Shown: positions 37,562-50,466 of the stretch, one piece after another
Position numbering within the stretch: position 1 is the stretch's first letter
Layout of the letters: the number at the start of each line of letters is the position of its first letter
The notes under the pieces: model-generated
Seen by the model: only the letters and a program-made list of their open reading frames with translations
Told to the model about the DNA's origin: nothing
Database searches by the model: none
Source: Cyathus striatus
Lineage: Eukaryota; Basidiomycota; Agaricomycetes; Agaricales; Nidulariaceae
Direction of reading: 5' to 3'
Assembly: GCA_025738555.1 (NCBI GenBank)
Contig: JAOVFP010000023.1
Location: 1,612,001 to 1,676,000, forward strand
DNA length: 64,000 bases
Program-made: the position numbers and the translations under genes

Positions 37562-40500
37562 TCACTATCTGATTTGAGACAAAGCCTATAACGTGCTAAT
37601 GAGCATCGCATTATTCAGACATGAACAGGTATACAACATGTTTTTAATTTTTACCTGTACGAGACTTGAGTCTATGACGAGGAGTAGGTTACCTCCGTTG
37701 GGTATAAATTAATAAGGCATTCAGGTGTACATTCTGCGCTGAATCCAAATGCGTGGCATGCCCCGCAGAGTACTCGAAGCTTCATTCTGGATTGGACGAT
37801 AACAGAATGCGGCACTACAACCACTGAGCCAACACTGAACTGTAGATGGTTTACGCCAGTGCATGGTTGTGGGCTGTTTGATGTATCTTACCCTTGAATG
37901 GCGTCAGGTCAGTCTCTGCACGCAGGCATCATTGTGCAGCCGCGATCGAAAGTATGTTCTCCCTTGCCCCTCCCCCCTATCTTTACAATCCTATCACTGA
38001 AACGCAGGAGGCAATCGGGTTGAGGAACGAACACCGTTGCTGAGGGTAGACCCAGTCTGACAAGGTCTGAATCACTTTCGACCCATTTTCGACATGTATG
38101 CATGTCGCAATCGATTGTAACACATTAACTCTCAATGCCTATAACCTCATCGAGTTGTCATCGACATATAATGTGATCCAAATGTGATCCCGAATAGCCA
38201 GTGCCTGGACAGTAAAATCAGCACTAGGGTACAAACGCCGTGTAGGTAGTGTATTCTATTATTATTACAACCCTCAGGACCCAGAAACGTTGAAAGTCAT
38301 ACAGCCATGTCAGCACGGCCCGATCTATTCCATCCTACAAAAGTAAAGCATGTTCACAGTACGTTAAACGTAGAAGTTACTGTGTATCACGCCGTCGCAT
38401 GACCATTCCTTATATGGTATTAAATTCTCAGCTTTGGCCCGGGGTAAGAAGCCCTCGTAGTAGGTAGGTGGAGACTAGCACTAAGCAGTCGTTTAACAAC
38501 TTTCACTCTTGCATTTCTTCGCTTATTAGTCAAGACTTGCTAGATCATCCGCCCTGTCACTTTTATAGGACACGGTTAACTATATTTAACTTTCATTGGC
38601 GACATTACTTATCAGCCGCGAGCAAGGGGCGCGAGGTTTCAATGCAAAGTATTGTTATTTTTGTAATACTCAAGCGGTCGGACTTGAGGCTTGGAGAGAT
38701 GTGGGACTCATGGGAGCGACCAAATAAAACTCATACAGGGTCGTTCAAAGTGAAGACTTCAAGGCATTTATGTCCTACTCTGTGCAATGATTTAAATGGT
38801 AGCCTGTATTCTCGTTGCACTTTTGTACACTGAACAACTTCGTCCAAACTCAACAGACGACAGACCCACGACATCGAACCTAACATCGACAACTCCTGCT
38901 ACGTTTGATAATATTATGCGGGGTAAATATTCTTTATTATATCTATCACATTGCAGTGCCTCATCTTGACATACGTCGCCCGTTCTGAATTCTCTTTATT
39001 AACTGAACAGGTTGTACAATATTTATGACAGCTCGCAGAGCCGCTTATTGGTATTTTTTATTTGCATTCATTGGGTAAAGACGAATTTTGCAATGTTACG
39101 AAGGGTACCATATGTCGTGATTGACAGCTGCCTCAGAAACTGTGCCAGTACACAACGGCGTCCACACCACTGGCCGCAGTGGCAGATGTGCTCATACTAC
39201 GATCTCCATTGACACAGTTCCGTAACAATTTTATCTATCAACCAGTCCGCTCATATCGCAGAGCCGTAGTATTCCCGAAGTCGAGAAAGGGGATTTTACT
39301 GACATCTCAATACTTGTCCATGAAGCAGACTCGGTCCGGAAAGTGACGTTGGAAGCTTTGTTTTCAGAATCCGACTCAAGTCCCGCCCGCAAGTTCATAT
39401 TCTCAGTTTCAATACCGCCGATGGTACATTCCATATTACTGTGGAAAATATTCGCTGTTATTGTATGAGACGAAGTCACTATGGCCAAATTATCTCCGAG
39501 ACAAGCTCGAAGCCCAATCAATGCTAATTTTTAACTCAAACATCACGTATTCAAGAAGCTACGCCTCTACAGCCGAGTTGAACGTCGATAGCAAGAGGTG
39601 GGGTGATTGAATATGTCACTATCTCACGAAGCACTTGCTACTAGGTGCGTTTGACTTAACCTTGTAAAGTTGTACTCTGGAAACTGAGTACCGTCGGTTC
39701 TTGCGCAGCTTTCTTCGAAGGATGGGTCACCCACGGCCCCACGCTATTATTACTGGAGCGTGGTCAATTCATGATAATAATCAGCGATATACCTCAATTC
39801 AGCCTTCAATCCTAAAACTTCAGCAAGTGCGGTGACGTACGTCGACGTGCACAAGACGAATCGGATACTCCGTTCAGTTGGAGGTTCAGAACATAGCAAT
39901 AGTTGCTTACAGGTGATTTCTAGTAGAAGTAAGGGCCTGTCCAATGTCACGGCATGTCGGTTAACAGTTCCTGCCACAAATCACCGTTTGTATTTAACCC
40001 CGAATCCCGGTACAGTCCCAAGGTTATTTGTGGCTACAATGTGAAGTGGCACAGTACCCGCCACTTCACATTTAAAGATAGAATAAGCATCTGCTGTTTT
40101 CTTTCCATTTCTATTATGCTATGCATTGAAGTACTACTCCAGCACGCCTTCACATTTTGCCTCACCTTGGAAAGCGAACGGGCCCATTTCAACTGACAGA
40201 ACCTTAAAGTGGCATGGTGAAGCTCATCTCTTTTCCTTTCATGCGCCTCCGTAGTATGTTTATTCAATGTGTTCGCGAATACTAAAAAATCGTTTTAGCG
40301 TCACAGAGAGTAAGACGTTATCGTACGCAAAAAAGATTGCGTTACTACACCATCCTCGTGAGTCCTCCTTAACGCCACTTGCAGAGTTCAAATATAGATA
40401 CTGTGATTTGATAACAGTAGGATGTATATTCACAGGTAATGCAAAGTTTCTGATTCATGCAGATGATGCTGCCTAAAAAGAAAATCAGCCTTTTGTCGAA

Positions 40501-43500
40501 ATTTTTGAGTATTTGACGGTAAGTCTTCTAAAAAGAATCACACGCTGGGGAGACCGGCGTTTTCACTGAGGTATCACAAGGAAGTACAGCAGAGATTCCA
40601 GCGTGGATTATCTCGGTACGCCGATACCTTGGCCTATTACCTTCCAGAACTAATTTGCATGACGTTACTATTTTCAGTAATGGTAAGTTATTTTTAGGTT
40701 CCAGCGCCACAAAAACAACTCTGAAGTGTCTCTTTCTGTGACTGAATCATACAATATTCGGCATATCTTACTTTTGGAAAATCAATGGGTTAATATTTTT
40801 TTTTTGGAGGACACGTTTTGAGTGAGTAGACTGGTTAAATGCTGTGCTGACGAATTGCTACTGACTGATAAGTACTTGCCTCGCACTCACGGTCTTCCTG
40901 ACAACTGGAGTAGAACAGATCGGGTTTTTTCTGCCATAGTAATAAGCTCCCCTCCCGGATCTCCTTTTACGAAACCAGTTCCGAAATATGCGAGAGCCTA
41001 TAGTAATCCCTTCAACGTGACTGAGAAGCAAATTTATGTACCAAATTTGAAAACTTCTCTCCAGCGCTCATTCGATGCATCCGGTACAAAACACGCCTTG
41101 GCATCCGTGATACAGCTATTCACGGATGAAATATTATAATAGGTCTGTATTAGCCTTATCAAATCATACTGTTCTCGATTCAATAGGTGTGTATTTCTTG
41201 CGTCTTATATAGAAAGCGCCCTTCGCTCGTCAAATGTACTACCCTACTTGATGTGCTAGATCAAATCTGCGTGCAAAGTGCGACATCCACAGGACGTTGG
41301 GATATGCATCTATCTTAACCAAGAACTCCCGCTCCACATGGTGCTCAATTTAATCCCTGCATAGTAGAAGAAGTTCTAAGGCTGCTCCAGAGCATTAATT
41401 GACATCATGGAAGTTTGAAGAACACATCCATAATGTTAAACTGATTATGACAGAAGATAATGGCGTCTCACATAGGCAAATTCGGCAAGATTATCTGTAA
41501 TTTTTTAGTTGACCTTCCCGGAGTACATATAGGTAGTCGCCTGGCGACTGGAGTTACTTTCCCCGAATCGCCGATTCATAGTCTCATCGAAGCGCCGGAG
41601 ATCAGTCTAAGTATGCAATATAGTGCCCGGTCCTTATCTCACATGAGAAAGACCCAACGACACCGTGTAAACGATCGGTTAAGAGAGGCAGCAGTGCATA
41701 TTATATTCAACAGAGGTCATAACTTTATGGTAATGTACTTCGCACTTCCAGTACTAGCTACGAAATTGACTTCTAGACTATTCCAATTGTGGGTCTCTAA
41801 CAAACAGTTCCCTGTCGAGGTTCGATTCTATTAAAGCCAAGTAACAACTTTTCACGGTCCACAGTAATCTCGTTGCTACTTGAAGAGTTTCCGGCAAAAT
41901 GCGGTATTACGCAGTTCCTCCGAATTGTGGTACTTACTTACAGTTCAAATGGCGGTGGTTCTTGAAATGGCGATATCGTGCAATCTTTTCAGTGGTAAAG
42001 CAGGTGAGTCTTTCGGAGGAGGTATGTGGGTATGTGGAAGTGCGCTCAGGCATGGCTTTATGACGTCCTTTACTATCTTATCGCAGTGGCAGTTCATTAA
42101 CATTTCTACATACTTACCTGCAGATCACTCTCACGGATTTACCGGAATATATTATAATAAAGTTGTTGATGATCAAGCGCGCGGGACTTCCTATTGCCCA
42201 TGGCCGTGCAATACTTAAGTAGTCTTCTGCATATAGGCCACTCCGACAGATTCAGTAGCTCGGTCTCTATAAAATATCAGGGACTACACCATCACATGCG
42301 CGTTCTTCCTCCAATTCTTGCAACACTCATTTACCATCATGCCCAAAGTAATGGATATGAGAAATATACTGTAACCTCAGGCTCCCGATTCTGCAGGACT
42401 CCCAACAAGCGAAACAAAATTATTTGCTGAGATGTCGTGTTACTTCCATATACAAGACCGGTTCACTGGCAGAAGCATGTGACAATGTCAGAGGATCCCA
42501 GTCTCCACATACCTACAAGTCCGGAAAACCTTCACTAATTGGTTAATGGTTGATCATGTAAAGACGATGCGACAGTGCGTTTGCGCAGGGTCTAGCTGAC
42601 TTGACATTAATGGTCTTGAGGTCATCTCTTCAGCTATCCAGGTGTACGTACACACTTTATGCCAACACAAGCATAAAAGAGAGGAATCATTGCCAGGGAC
42701 GTTGCAAATTCTTCCGCTCCGTTTCTAGCTTCTATACGTTTTTCATGCCCTTCGAAGTTTGTCCCTCTACCTTCTTTCCGGGTCGCGGCTATCTCATACC
42801 TTGGATCCGCAGACTAATCAGCCTGTGAAGCTCGTTAATCGGGACAGTATTAGGGAGAAGCTGAAAATTAACCCTGAACATGTCGATGGTACCTGGAAGG
42901 TAATATCTGTCAAGGATAATGGAGTGGGTACATCTGCTGAAGTCAGTTATGAATGGAAACTAACAAAAGCCAGTGCAGACATACACGATTATGAATACTT
43001 CTGGCAGTAACATGTCAGTAATTAACGTAGACGAGACGGAAATTGAGGCGTATGAGCATCTAAATCTCTTACAAAATGTCTCTAAGCTTACCATTTATTA
43101 AGGATATAACGTTTAATCTACCTTTTCAGCTAGTCACGATGCTCGATATTTATTCTGGAACTTTCCTGTATATATGTCCTTCGAAAATCGTCATGCGTTT
43201 ACGACATTAAGGAGTTGGCGGTCATCTTGATTACTTTTAACTTGGCTTAATCTTTACATTGAAGGAACTCTTCCGGCGCGATAACCGGTGCGAATAGAGG
43301 ATGTTCCATCAACTCGTGACGGGCATACGAGCTTCAGACATTCACTGGCATCTTCTTCAGCTGCTTCTTATCAATGCTCGCCTATTGAAAGCTCAAATTC
43401 CGTGAGGACCACGCACTAAAAACGGTGTTCTCATCGCTGGTGCTCTCGGAATTTGAAAAATAGTCACCATAACATCCATTCATTTTATCAAGTGGCATGG

Positions 43501-45013
43501 GTTTTTGTGGATTCTTGATCGAACTAGGAGTAATTTTTACCCTCCCCATGACGGGCCGTTATCCAGGTAACACCCTCATATCGACTTGAGCATTAAAAAA
43601 ACTAGTGGCATTATCGTATGGCAAGGGGTTAGATCTTCGAAGATCATAAGATCACTATCTTGTCAATGGATCGTCGCTTTTCTAGCTAACGTCAGCACTG
43701 AAAAGATGAACAGGCCCATCGCCCATCGAGAACTTGAAGAACGCCTTGGTACTTTGTTCGGCTACTCTTGCGTGATGGGTTTATGGCCTTGGAATTCCCC
43801 ACAAGTTGAATAATAGATCACTGTGACTTCTGTCAGATATGAGAGCTAAGGACTAAATCGCAACTGCACCCTGCTTACGGAAAGTTTAATCCAACAAAAT
43901 GGCTTGCGACGACTTCTTCCGCAGCCGCTACCCGGGTTCTCTGGAGAAATAGCATCAAGATATGATACAAGTTAACACAGGAATTTCCTTGAGGTTCGCT
44001 TTGCCACTTTACGCAGCTTAGAAATTGATCATAATCAATCATTCATCACTTCAAGCATCATACCTTCTGTAACCTGTTGTATCATCAAAGTCGATGTCCA
44101 GCATATAAGGAGATACTTTTGGCATCCATAACCCACTCCAGGTCATAAAAGCACCAGGCCATGAAATATTCGACAATCATCTACATCATAGATTGCAGGG
44201 TCACTGCGAGGGATGGCATTCACCACTGATAAGCTTTGCTTCTGCCAACGACCGAAGGTTTCCTCGTCAGTTATTTTATCCCGAGCCAAAGGAAAGCCGG
44301 CATTCCGCGTCTATATACATTAGAAACTGAAGTTGGAACATTACGAATAAAAGCCGCTGTTAAGCGATGGAAATTGAGACAGATATACTTAGAATTGATG
44401 ACTCGCGCAGAGAAGACTCGAAGCATTTGTGATACAGAGACTGCACACCGAACATCCACCTGCAATGGAAGGTGGCCTGCATCCAGAGACCAGAGAAAGC
44501 CGGCTTCCGTGAATCAATCTTTGGAGGTGGGAATATAAGATGACGAAGCAACAACAGGTTACACTTACACTACCAACTTGTAATTGCTTGTAAATCTCTG
44601 ACGGTCGGTGCCCTTGCACATTAGAGCTGGCCGGGTTATGGAAATGGGAATGCCGTTTAAAAATCATTCGTCAGAAGGGAAGAGAACTACATGGAATTCA
44701 GTAAGGAGAATTTAGACCTTCGAAATTGTGACGTCGCCTCACTGATAACATCTTCAAGTCAACCCATGAGATAAGACACCAATTAACGGAGGGAAAATGG
44801 GTAACATAGAGTAGGACCAGGAATAGGCGCAGGTATTGAGGTACTAGTTGATACTAGCTGTTGAAACGTTGAAGCCTTGAAGTTTTTGAGAGAACTATAA
44901 GTTGAGATGCTGGACTTGAAGTTAACGTGACCAAGACGCGTTCACGCTGCAGCCGGCGCTAGCAAGCGTAAATAAACACTTTCTTCATTGTAACCACCAT
45001 TCTTACTGTCTAG
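37562..45013. other. Long gene-poor stretch
   Basis: About 7.5 kb without a recognisable gene. Plus-strand frames of 75-124 codons appear at 38468, 40822, 41460, 41880, 42759 and 43586 but do not link by splice signals into a known protein. The one at 42759-43010 ends with a hydrophilic run that looks protein-like (GTWKVISVKDNGVGTSAEVS) but was not identified. The density of such frames on one strand may reflect a decayed gene or element. Confidence 0.45.
40038..40072. repeat. Perfect 13-bp hairpin
   Basis: AATGTGAAGTGGC at 40038-40050 is followed after nine bases by its exact complement at 40060-40072. No run of T follows, so it does not look like a terminator. It lies in gene-poor DNA. Confidence 0.8.
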
Positions 45014-45789
45014 ATGGTACTTTTTCCTTCGTTTTATCCAATACTCTACTGCAAAACACTTACAGGATTGATACAGCTTCCATTATCTTTACTAAATGCC
45101 GCACAGAACAAGCCTATGGTATGTATATTTCAACACCCTCCACCCTATATGATTGTGAGCTCATCCACTTTTCCTATTTTTGCATTGCCATTCTATACGC
45201 TTTTTGGCTATTCTACCTGCTATTCAAAACCTGTTACATGCTCTACCTCTACTCCCTCACGCACGTTAGCTTGTCGAGCTGAAGAATGGCGAAACTTTCA
45301 ACGGACATCTTGTGAACTGCGACAACTTCATGAATATCACGCTTAGGGAGGTGTATCAGACGAATGCCGAGGGTGAAAGATTCTGGAAGCTCAAGGAATG
45401 CTACATCAGGGGAAGCACAGTGAGTCTTTTCATTGGTTTCGACCACGATGGATGCATCAACAGCCTATGATGGGAATCCTAACATCTGTTTCGATAGATA
45501 AAGTACCTACGTGTACCAGATCAACTTTTGGATGCAGTGAAAGAAGAGCAGAATCGGGCTAGGGAAGCAGGGCGAAGCACGCGTGGTGGCACAGGTGGTA
45601 GAGGTTCGTTGTTAGCCTTTACTTCTCCTTTGGCTGAACTGATCGAAAACACGTAGGCGGTCGTGGAGCACCACAAAGAGGCAAGTTAACCTTATTCTTT
45701 ATTCCTCGTTACCATGCTTAAACTTTGCAGGTCGTGGAGCACGTGGAGGACCAGTGCGCGGTGGACGAGGACGCGGCCGTGGAATGTAA
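45014..45789 (+). CDS. LSM4: U6 snRNA-associated Sm-like protein LSm4
   Basis: Six coding exons: 45014-45016 (ATG only), 45077-45118, 45270-45419, 45498-45603, 45657-45680, 45731-45789. They give 127 residues. The product begins [15 protein letters not shown] and continues [20 protein letters not shown] (Sm1). Next comes [20 protein letters not shown] (Sm2), then an Arg/Gly-rich tail ending [10 protein letters not shown]. This is LSm4 throughout. It belongs to the LSm1-7 ring (mRNA decapping, P-bodies) and the LSm2-8 ring on U6 snRNA; the RGG tail promotes P-body assembly in yeast. The ATG-only first exon is needed to reach the conserved MLPL start. The fifth intron starts GCAAGT, a GC-AG intron. 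Confidence 0.95.
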
Positions 45790-46751
45790 CAGCCTATATT
45801 TCCCTTTTTTTCGCTTGTACCTTTCAGCTTTTCACGGGGGTCGTCATTATCGCACCACTCCCATAGTTTTTGCTCACCAAACCAACAGAAGTTTCCAAGA
45901 ACCTTCAAGCTATACGGTCCGCCTTCGTACGATCTACATACCATACGATGTAAAACATACGTTTAACCGCAATATACGGCTTTAATTCCTTGGACTGTCT
46001 ATCACTCATGTACCATCAAGTTTATTCTTTGAGTTTTGTCGTCTACGGTTGGAGGCTACGCTTATAAGGTAAAGGATGACAGTGGGCCAAAAGGACGTTA
46101 GTGTTTCCTTAATTCTTCATTATGGTTTACTCAGTCTGATTATATGCCCACATTAGAGTAAGTTTTGCTATAAGCGAAAAGACGGGTAATGTAGTTCTAC
46201 AGTTCAAACCGCCACTTATGCAGCAAATAACTTGAACGCGATTCTTTCTGGTTTCCAACCAAAGCCCGACAGTCTTGTAGTCTCGATGTCTTTCGGTGGA
46301 AGCGCTCACAGATAGTTCACAGATAGCACGCTTTCACCTGCGAAGCTGTCCGTCAAAAGCATTTGCCATACATGCTATACCAGTGCCTTCCGCATCTATA
46401 CCTTAACTTATACTTGCTGACTTTTCAAGGTTTCTTGTCCTCCGCCGATGTATTCCATTGCCACCCGAATACCGAGTGCCAAGCACTCTAGTTTTAGTTT
46501 TAATGGTATGTTTTTCAATGGTATCACGCATGAGATGTTAGTCAGTTATTAATGTATGTGTAAGGTACATAATGCGGTTACACTGATGAGTGGGATGTAT
46601 GTGCAGAGATACGAAAAATGTGGTTGAAAACAGATGAAATCGAACTTAAGGTATGCCAGCATGGAATAAGGTACTGTAGGAATAAAGAGAGAAGGAAAAA
46701 CCATCAAGACTTAGAAATCCCGTGGGGTTGAACCAGTAACGAAAGTGAAGA
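45790..46751. other. Intergenic between convergent genes
   Basis: LSM4 3' flank and the F-box gene 3' flank. No gene is supported in about 960 bp. Confidence 0.55.
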
Positions 46752-49700
46752 TCAGGTATGCCACTTCTCCTGAGTTGGCTCCTCTTTCACCACGAATCTT
46801 AGCTGCCCCTCCTTCATAGGCATCTTCCGGTTTCCATCATCTTCGGACACATCCATTTCATTATCCTCACTTTCCGGCTTTTGGTTTTCGGCCAGCACCC
46901 ATCTGCCAACATATCGATGTGGCCAGACAGCAACCTCACGCAATTTACTGCCTTTGAATCGGAGCATCATCTCCCTTGCATCCCGCTTCCCAAAACGCGG
47001 TTTCACAGCCCATTTTGGCGTGCGTGGGGTACCCCATGTAGGGTACATCACATCTGCAGCGGGAGAGACAACTGCAACTACCGTCGACGTCTCGATCTCT
47101 GTGGCACGCTGAGAGCAGTCCCATTGGTTGATTGGTCGTGTTTCCCAACCTGGTGTCTGCGGTGAAACATCCCATGTTGGTGTCTTAGGGGATACGGCAG
47201 AGGTCGTCAGAGAAGGGGGATAAGGGGACCCAGGCGATTTATAGAATATATCGGTCTGATATCTTTCATAGCGCCTCGGGGGTTCCAAATTGGCGTCCAG
47301 TTTGATATACTTTATGGATGGTAGGGTGTATGGGCAAGAATGGGGATGTGCACTCCTGGGTGGTGAGAATCGACCTCCTGGAATTGCGTAGGTTCTGGTT
47401 TGTACATGGGAAGGATAGAAGTGTGCACTCTTGCGCCGAAGAATAGTCTTGGTTTCATCCTTGACGTCAGCGGTAGACCTGTCTGCAAGCGTATTAATAG
47501 GATCATACGCAGGCATAATCGCGAGTCTCGCTTTCGATTTTGTATCGATCTTCGGCAGAATGACATCAGGTTCGACCTTGCAAGAAGAGAGCCACTGAAC
47601 CTGCATCTGCAGGACTCTCAAGTTTTTCGCTGACTCGATGGCCTTGGTGATTTCAGTCTACGAGGAAATCAGCAACTTGCCGTACGCAAGACGAGAATCG
47701 AAACGTACTGTGTCTTTACATATCACCTTCCCCTTGATCTTCTCCAACCCCTTCACATCTATGCACAACCCCTCGAGCTCCTCTAGCCCTAATACGGCAT
47801 CGCCAACGCAGAACTCCAATAACGTGTCTCTTTGTCGAGTAGCCATATCCATAATGAAGGAGCCGGGAACTACGGCGTGTCCGCTGACGGTGAACATGTT
47901 CAGCGTGAACGTCTCCAGTCCGGGATGTGGGAGAATATCCAGGATCCAGTTCCACAGACCCTTAGGTCCGGTCGTGTCTACGCTTGACGTTCTGACAGTA
48001 AGGTTCTTTAGCGCCGGGAAATGGACCGTTGGTGCTGCCGGTGGGTGGAAGGTATTGGAGAGGAGGTACTCTGTGTCTAGGGTGTGCAGATTCGGGAGGT
48101 TTTGCAAGATACGTGGGATCATCTCAGCTCGGATGCTCTTGAGTCGTAACTCCCGGAGTTGAGGGAGATGGGAAAGCACTGGGTATAATAATGTCGGTGG
48201 GGGTGCCATTCCCTGTGATTCCAGAAGAAAACAAAGGGAAACGACAGAAGAAGTAGGAAAAGTAGAGTGGGAGGGGATAAACGAGATCAGGACTACGCAC
48301 ACTCATCACAAGGACACAAGAAAACACTAACACCTATCTCAAGCTGCTTCAACCTCGTCGGAAGAATCGGGAGCATTGGCGGGCCCTCCATGCTCCACAC
48401 GCTAAGCCGCTTCAGCTCAGGTAGTGCAGCAATCATACTCCATAATTCTTCTGGAATCAACGAGTGCGTGCGCACGGTGAAAGATTCCAGGGGCTGAGGC
48501 AAGGCATGCGCGATCTTGAGTAGGGCGAAGAGAACTTGGACGGGTTCGTCGTTCTTGCAAGGGTGTTCATCAAGCCATGCTATACTTCGGAGGTTGGGAC
48601 ATTGAGTGAGTGCCCGGAGTGTGGGTGTTGTTAGGTATGGATGTGCGGCGTGCACTGTGCCTGAAAAGCTGCTTGTTAGGACAGAAGGGTGCCCCAGAAG
48701 GATAGCAAGGAGCATACCTGTTTCGGTTACGTTTTCCACGTACTGAGCGAGTGTGGGGTTCTGGAGAATCGCAAATGCCGGGTGGGGATGACGTGACTGC
48801 AAAGAGACCGGTCAGCGGCTGCCAGGACAAATAACCGCACAAGATAACAAAAAGAGCAAAGGTTGGAAAGAAAAGAAAAGATCATCTCCGACGAAAAGGC
48901 GCTTAAGCACGCGCCCCTCCACCGCCATTGCCAGAATAGCACGAAATCCCAGATTGAGCCATCCAGAATCCCAATCCCACTAATGCAATCCGAAGTGCCT
49001 CAATTCCACGAGAGACTTCCAATCCTTCGCCCAGGTGTACAAATCTGATTCTGGGCGCCAAAGTAGTTCTCCGAGATCACCAGTTTTATGACGCTCCAAG
49101 GCACGCGGCCAAAGGAGGGGGAAGAACGTAGATCATTATACTGGGTGGGATCCCTGCTACGTAGGACCCTGAAACTTCAGAGCTTTTGAAGGGCGCAAGA
49201 TACCGAAATGGCGTGAGTAGGGCGGCTCTGCGGATAGACGGATATGACTGAAGAGTGGTAAGGGAAGGCTGGAATAACAGCAGCGGGTTTCGCGGGAACG
49301 AAGAAGTGGAGTGCCCATGTGAAGTATACGGGATGAGTACGGAATTCCAAATTGTCGCGCGGGCTTTATGGGCTCGGGCCCACCAGAGAGTGTGAAGATA
49401 CGGAAAACTGAACAAGTGGGCAGAAAGGGCTTATGGACCCACAATGGGTGCACGAGATGCGCGTCTGCTGTCTGATTTTCCGTTCATCTTCGCTTTCTCG
49501 ACGCAAACTGTCAAAAGGTTTCCTAACCGCTAAGCTTCCATTGGACATCGAGAAATGAATGGTTGGGCGTGAAGATGTTGTTGGGCTTAAGATAGCACAG
49601 CAACAAGAGATGCGAACGCAAGTCGGTGATTTCGCGCCACTAATATCCAGTGCGTCATCATCATAATGAAAGATGGATATGTCGAGTTGAATATCAACTA

Positions 49701-50075
49701 TAGGTCTTCCGCACATCACGATCAGATGCATTAGGGAGGCGAGGTCACTGACGGGGGTGATTGCGAAACGTCCGGGGGCGTTTGCAATGGACAATATGGA
49801 GATGTCGGGCGAGTAGGCGGGTGCGACGGGGAGGACCATGGCGATGCGAAATGGCAAAATCGACAGTGAAAATGGAGCAAGCTCACCTTTCCCAGTAGCT
49901 TCCTCGAATCCAGCGTTCGATACAATAACGGTGTTGCGCTTTTGTTGAAGTCTCTGTTCACTAGGGCGCAGGCGTATAAATCTTGTTTAGCGGCGAGTTG
50001 CGATAAGATGGGGGTGATGATGTCGACGGGGAGTTCATGGCGGGCGAAAGGGTGTGCGTAGACTTGGGAGGGCAT
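46752..50075 (-). CDS. F-box / leucine-rich protein
   Basis: Multi-exon gene on the complement. It starts at 50075 with an F-box: LPVDIITPILSQLAAKQDLY then ALVNRDFNKSATPLLYRTL. Leucine-rich segments follow between about 49100 and 47700, for example LSHLPQLRELRLKSIRAEMI, ILQNLPNLHTLDTEYLL and PELKRLSVWSMEGPPMLPIL. A final exon of about 290 residues (46752-47640) is disordered and Ser/Pro/Thr-rich, with repeated short units SPKTPTWDVSPQTPGWE and acidic/basic ends. The intron 47658-47706 joins VICKDT to TEITKAIESAK in frame. F-box/LRR proteins recruit substrates to SCF ubiquitin ligase; the substrate is unknown. Exons between 49000 and 49900 were not resolved, so a defect there cannot be excluded. 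Confidence 0.75.
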
Positions 50076-50466
50076 ATCGTGTTAGGAGAGTACGGGGAGG
50101 GTAGGTACATGCCAGAGGGGGGAGGATGGATGTACAAGAGATGTAAATAAGGGGAGGAAAGGGATATATATAGGTGCATTTTGTAGGTTAATTGCGAGAA
50201 TGAATGCAGAAAAGCTAGACTGGTACAGAGTTGGACTGGGAATGGGTATCTGGTATGGCAGGGTGTGGAATCCCGGATCGGGCAGTGGTGAATCTGTGCA
50301 CGAAGTCAAGTTTTGATCACCGAGCACACCGAGCGGGGTTTAGTGCGTGTTTGATCCGGCGCATGCACACACAATTGATCGCATCTCAGATCTTATCTTA
50401 TCATTTCTATTCTTTCCTTTTCTTTCTTTCATTTTCTTTCTTTTCTTCTTACTTTCACTTCAAAAT
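50076..50466. promoter_or_regulatory. Divergent promoter region of F-box gene and DPH5
   Basis: 391 bp between two divergent start codons. A pyrimidine-rich stretch (CTTTCCTTTTCTTTCTTTC) lies at about 50410-50450, directly upstream of the DPH5 start, as in many fungal promoters. Confidence 0.6.
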
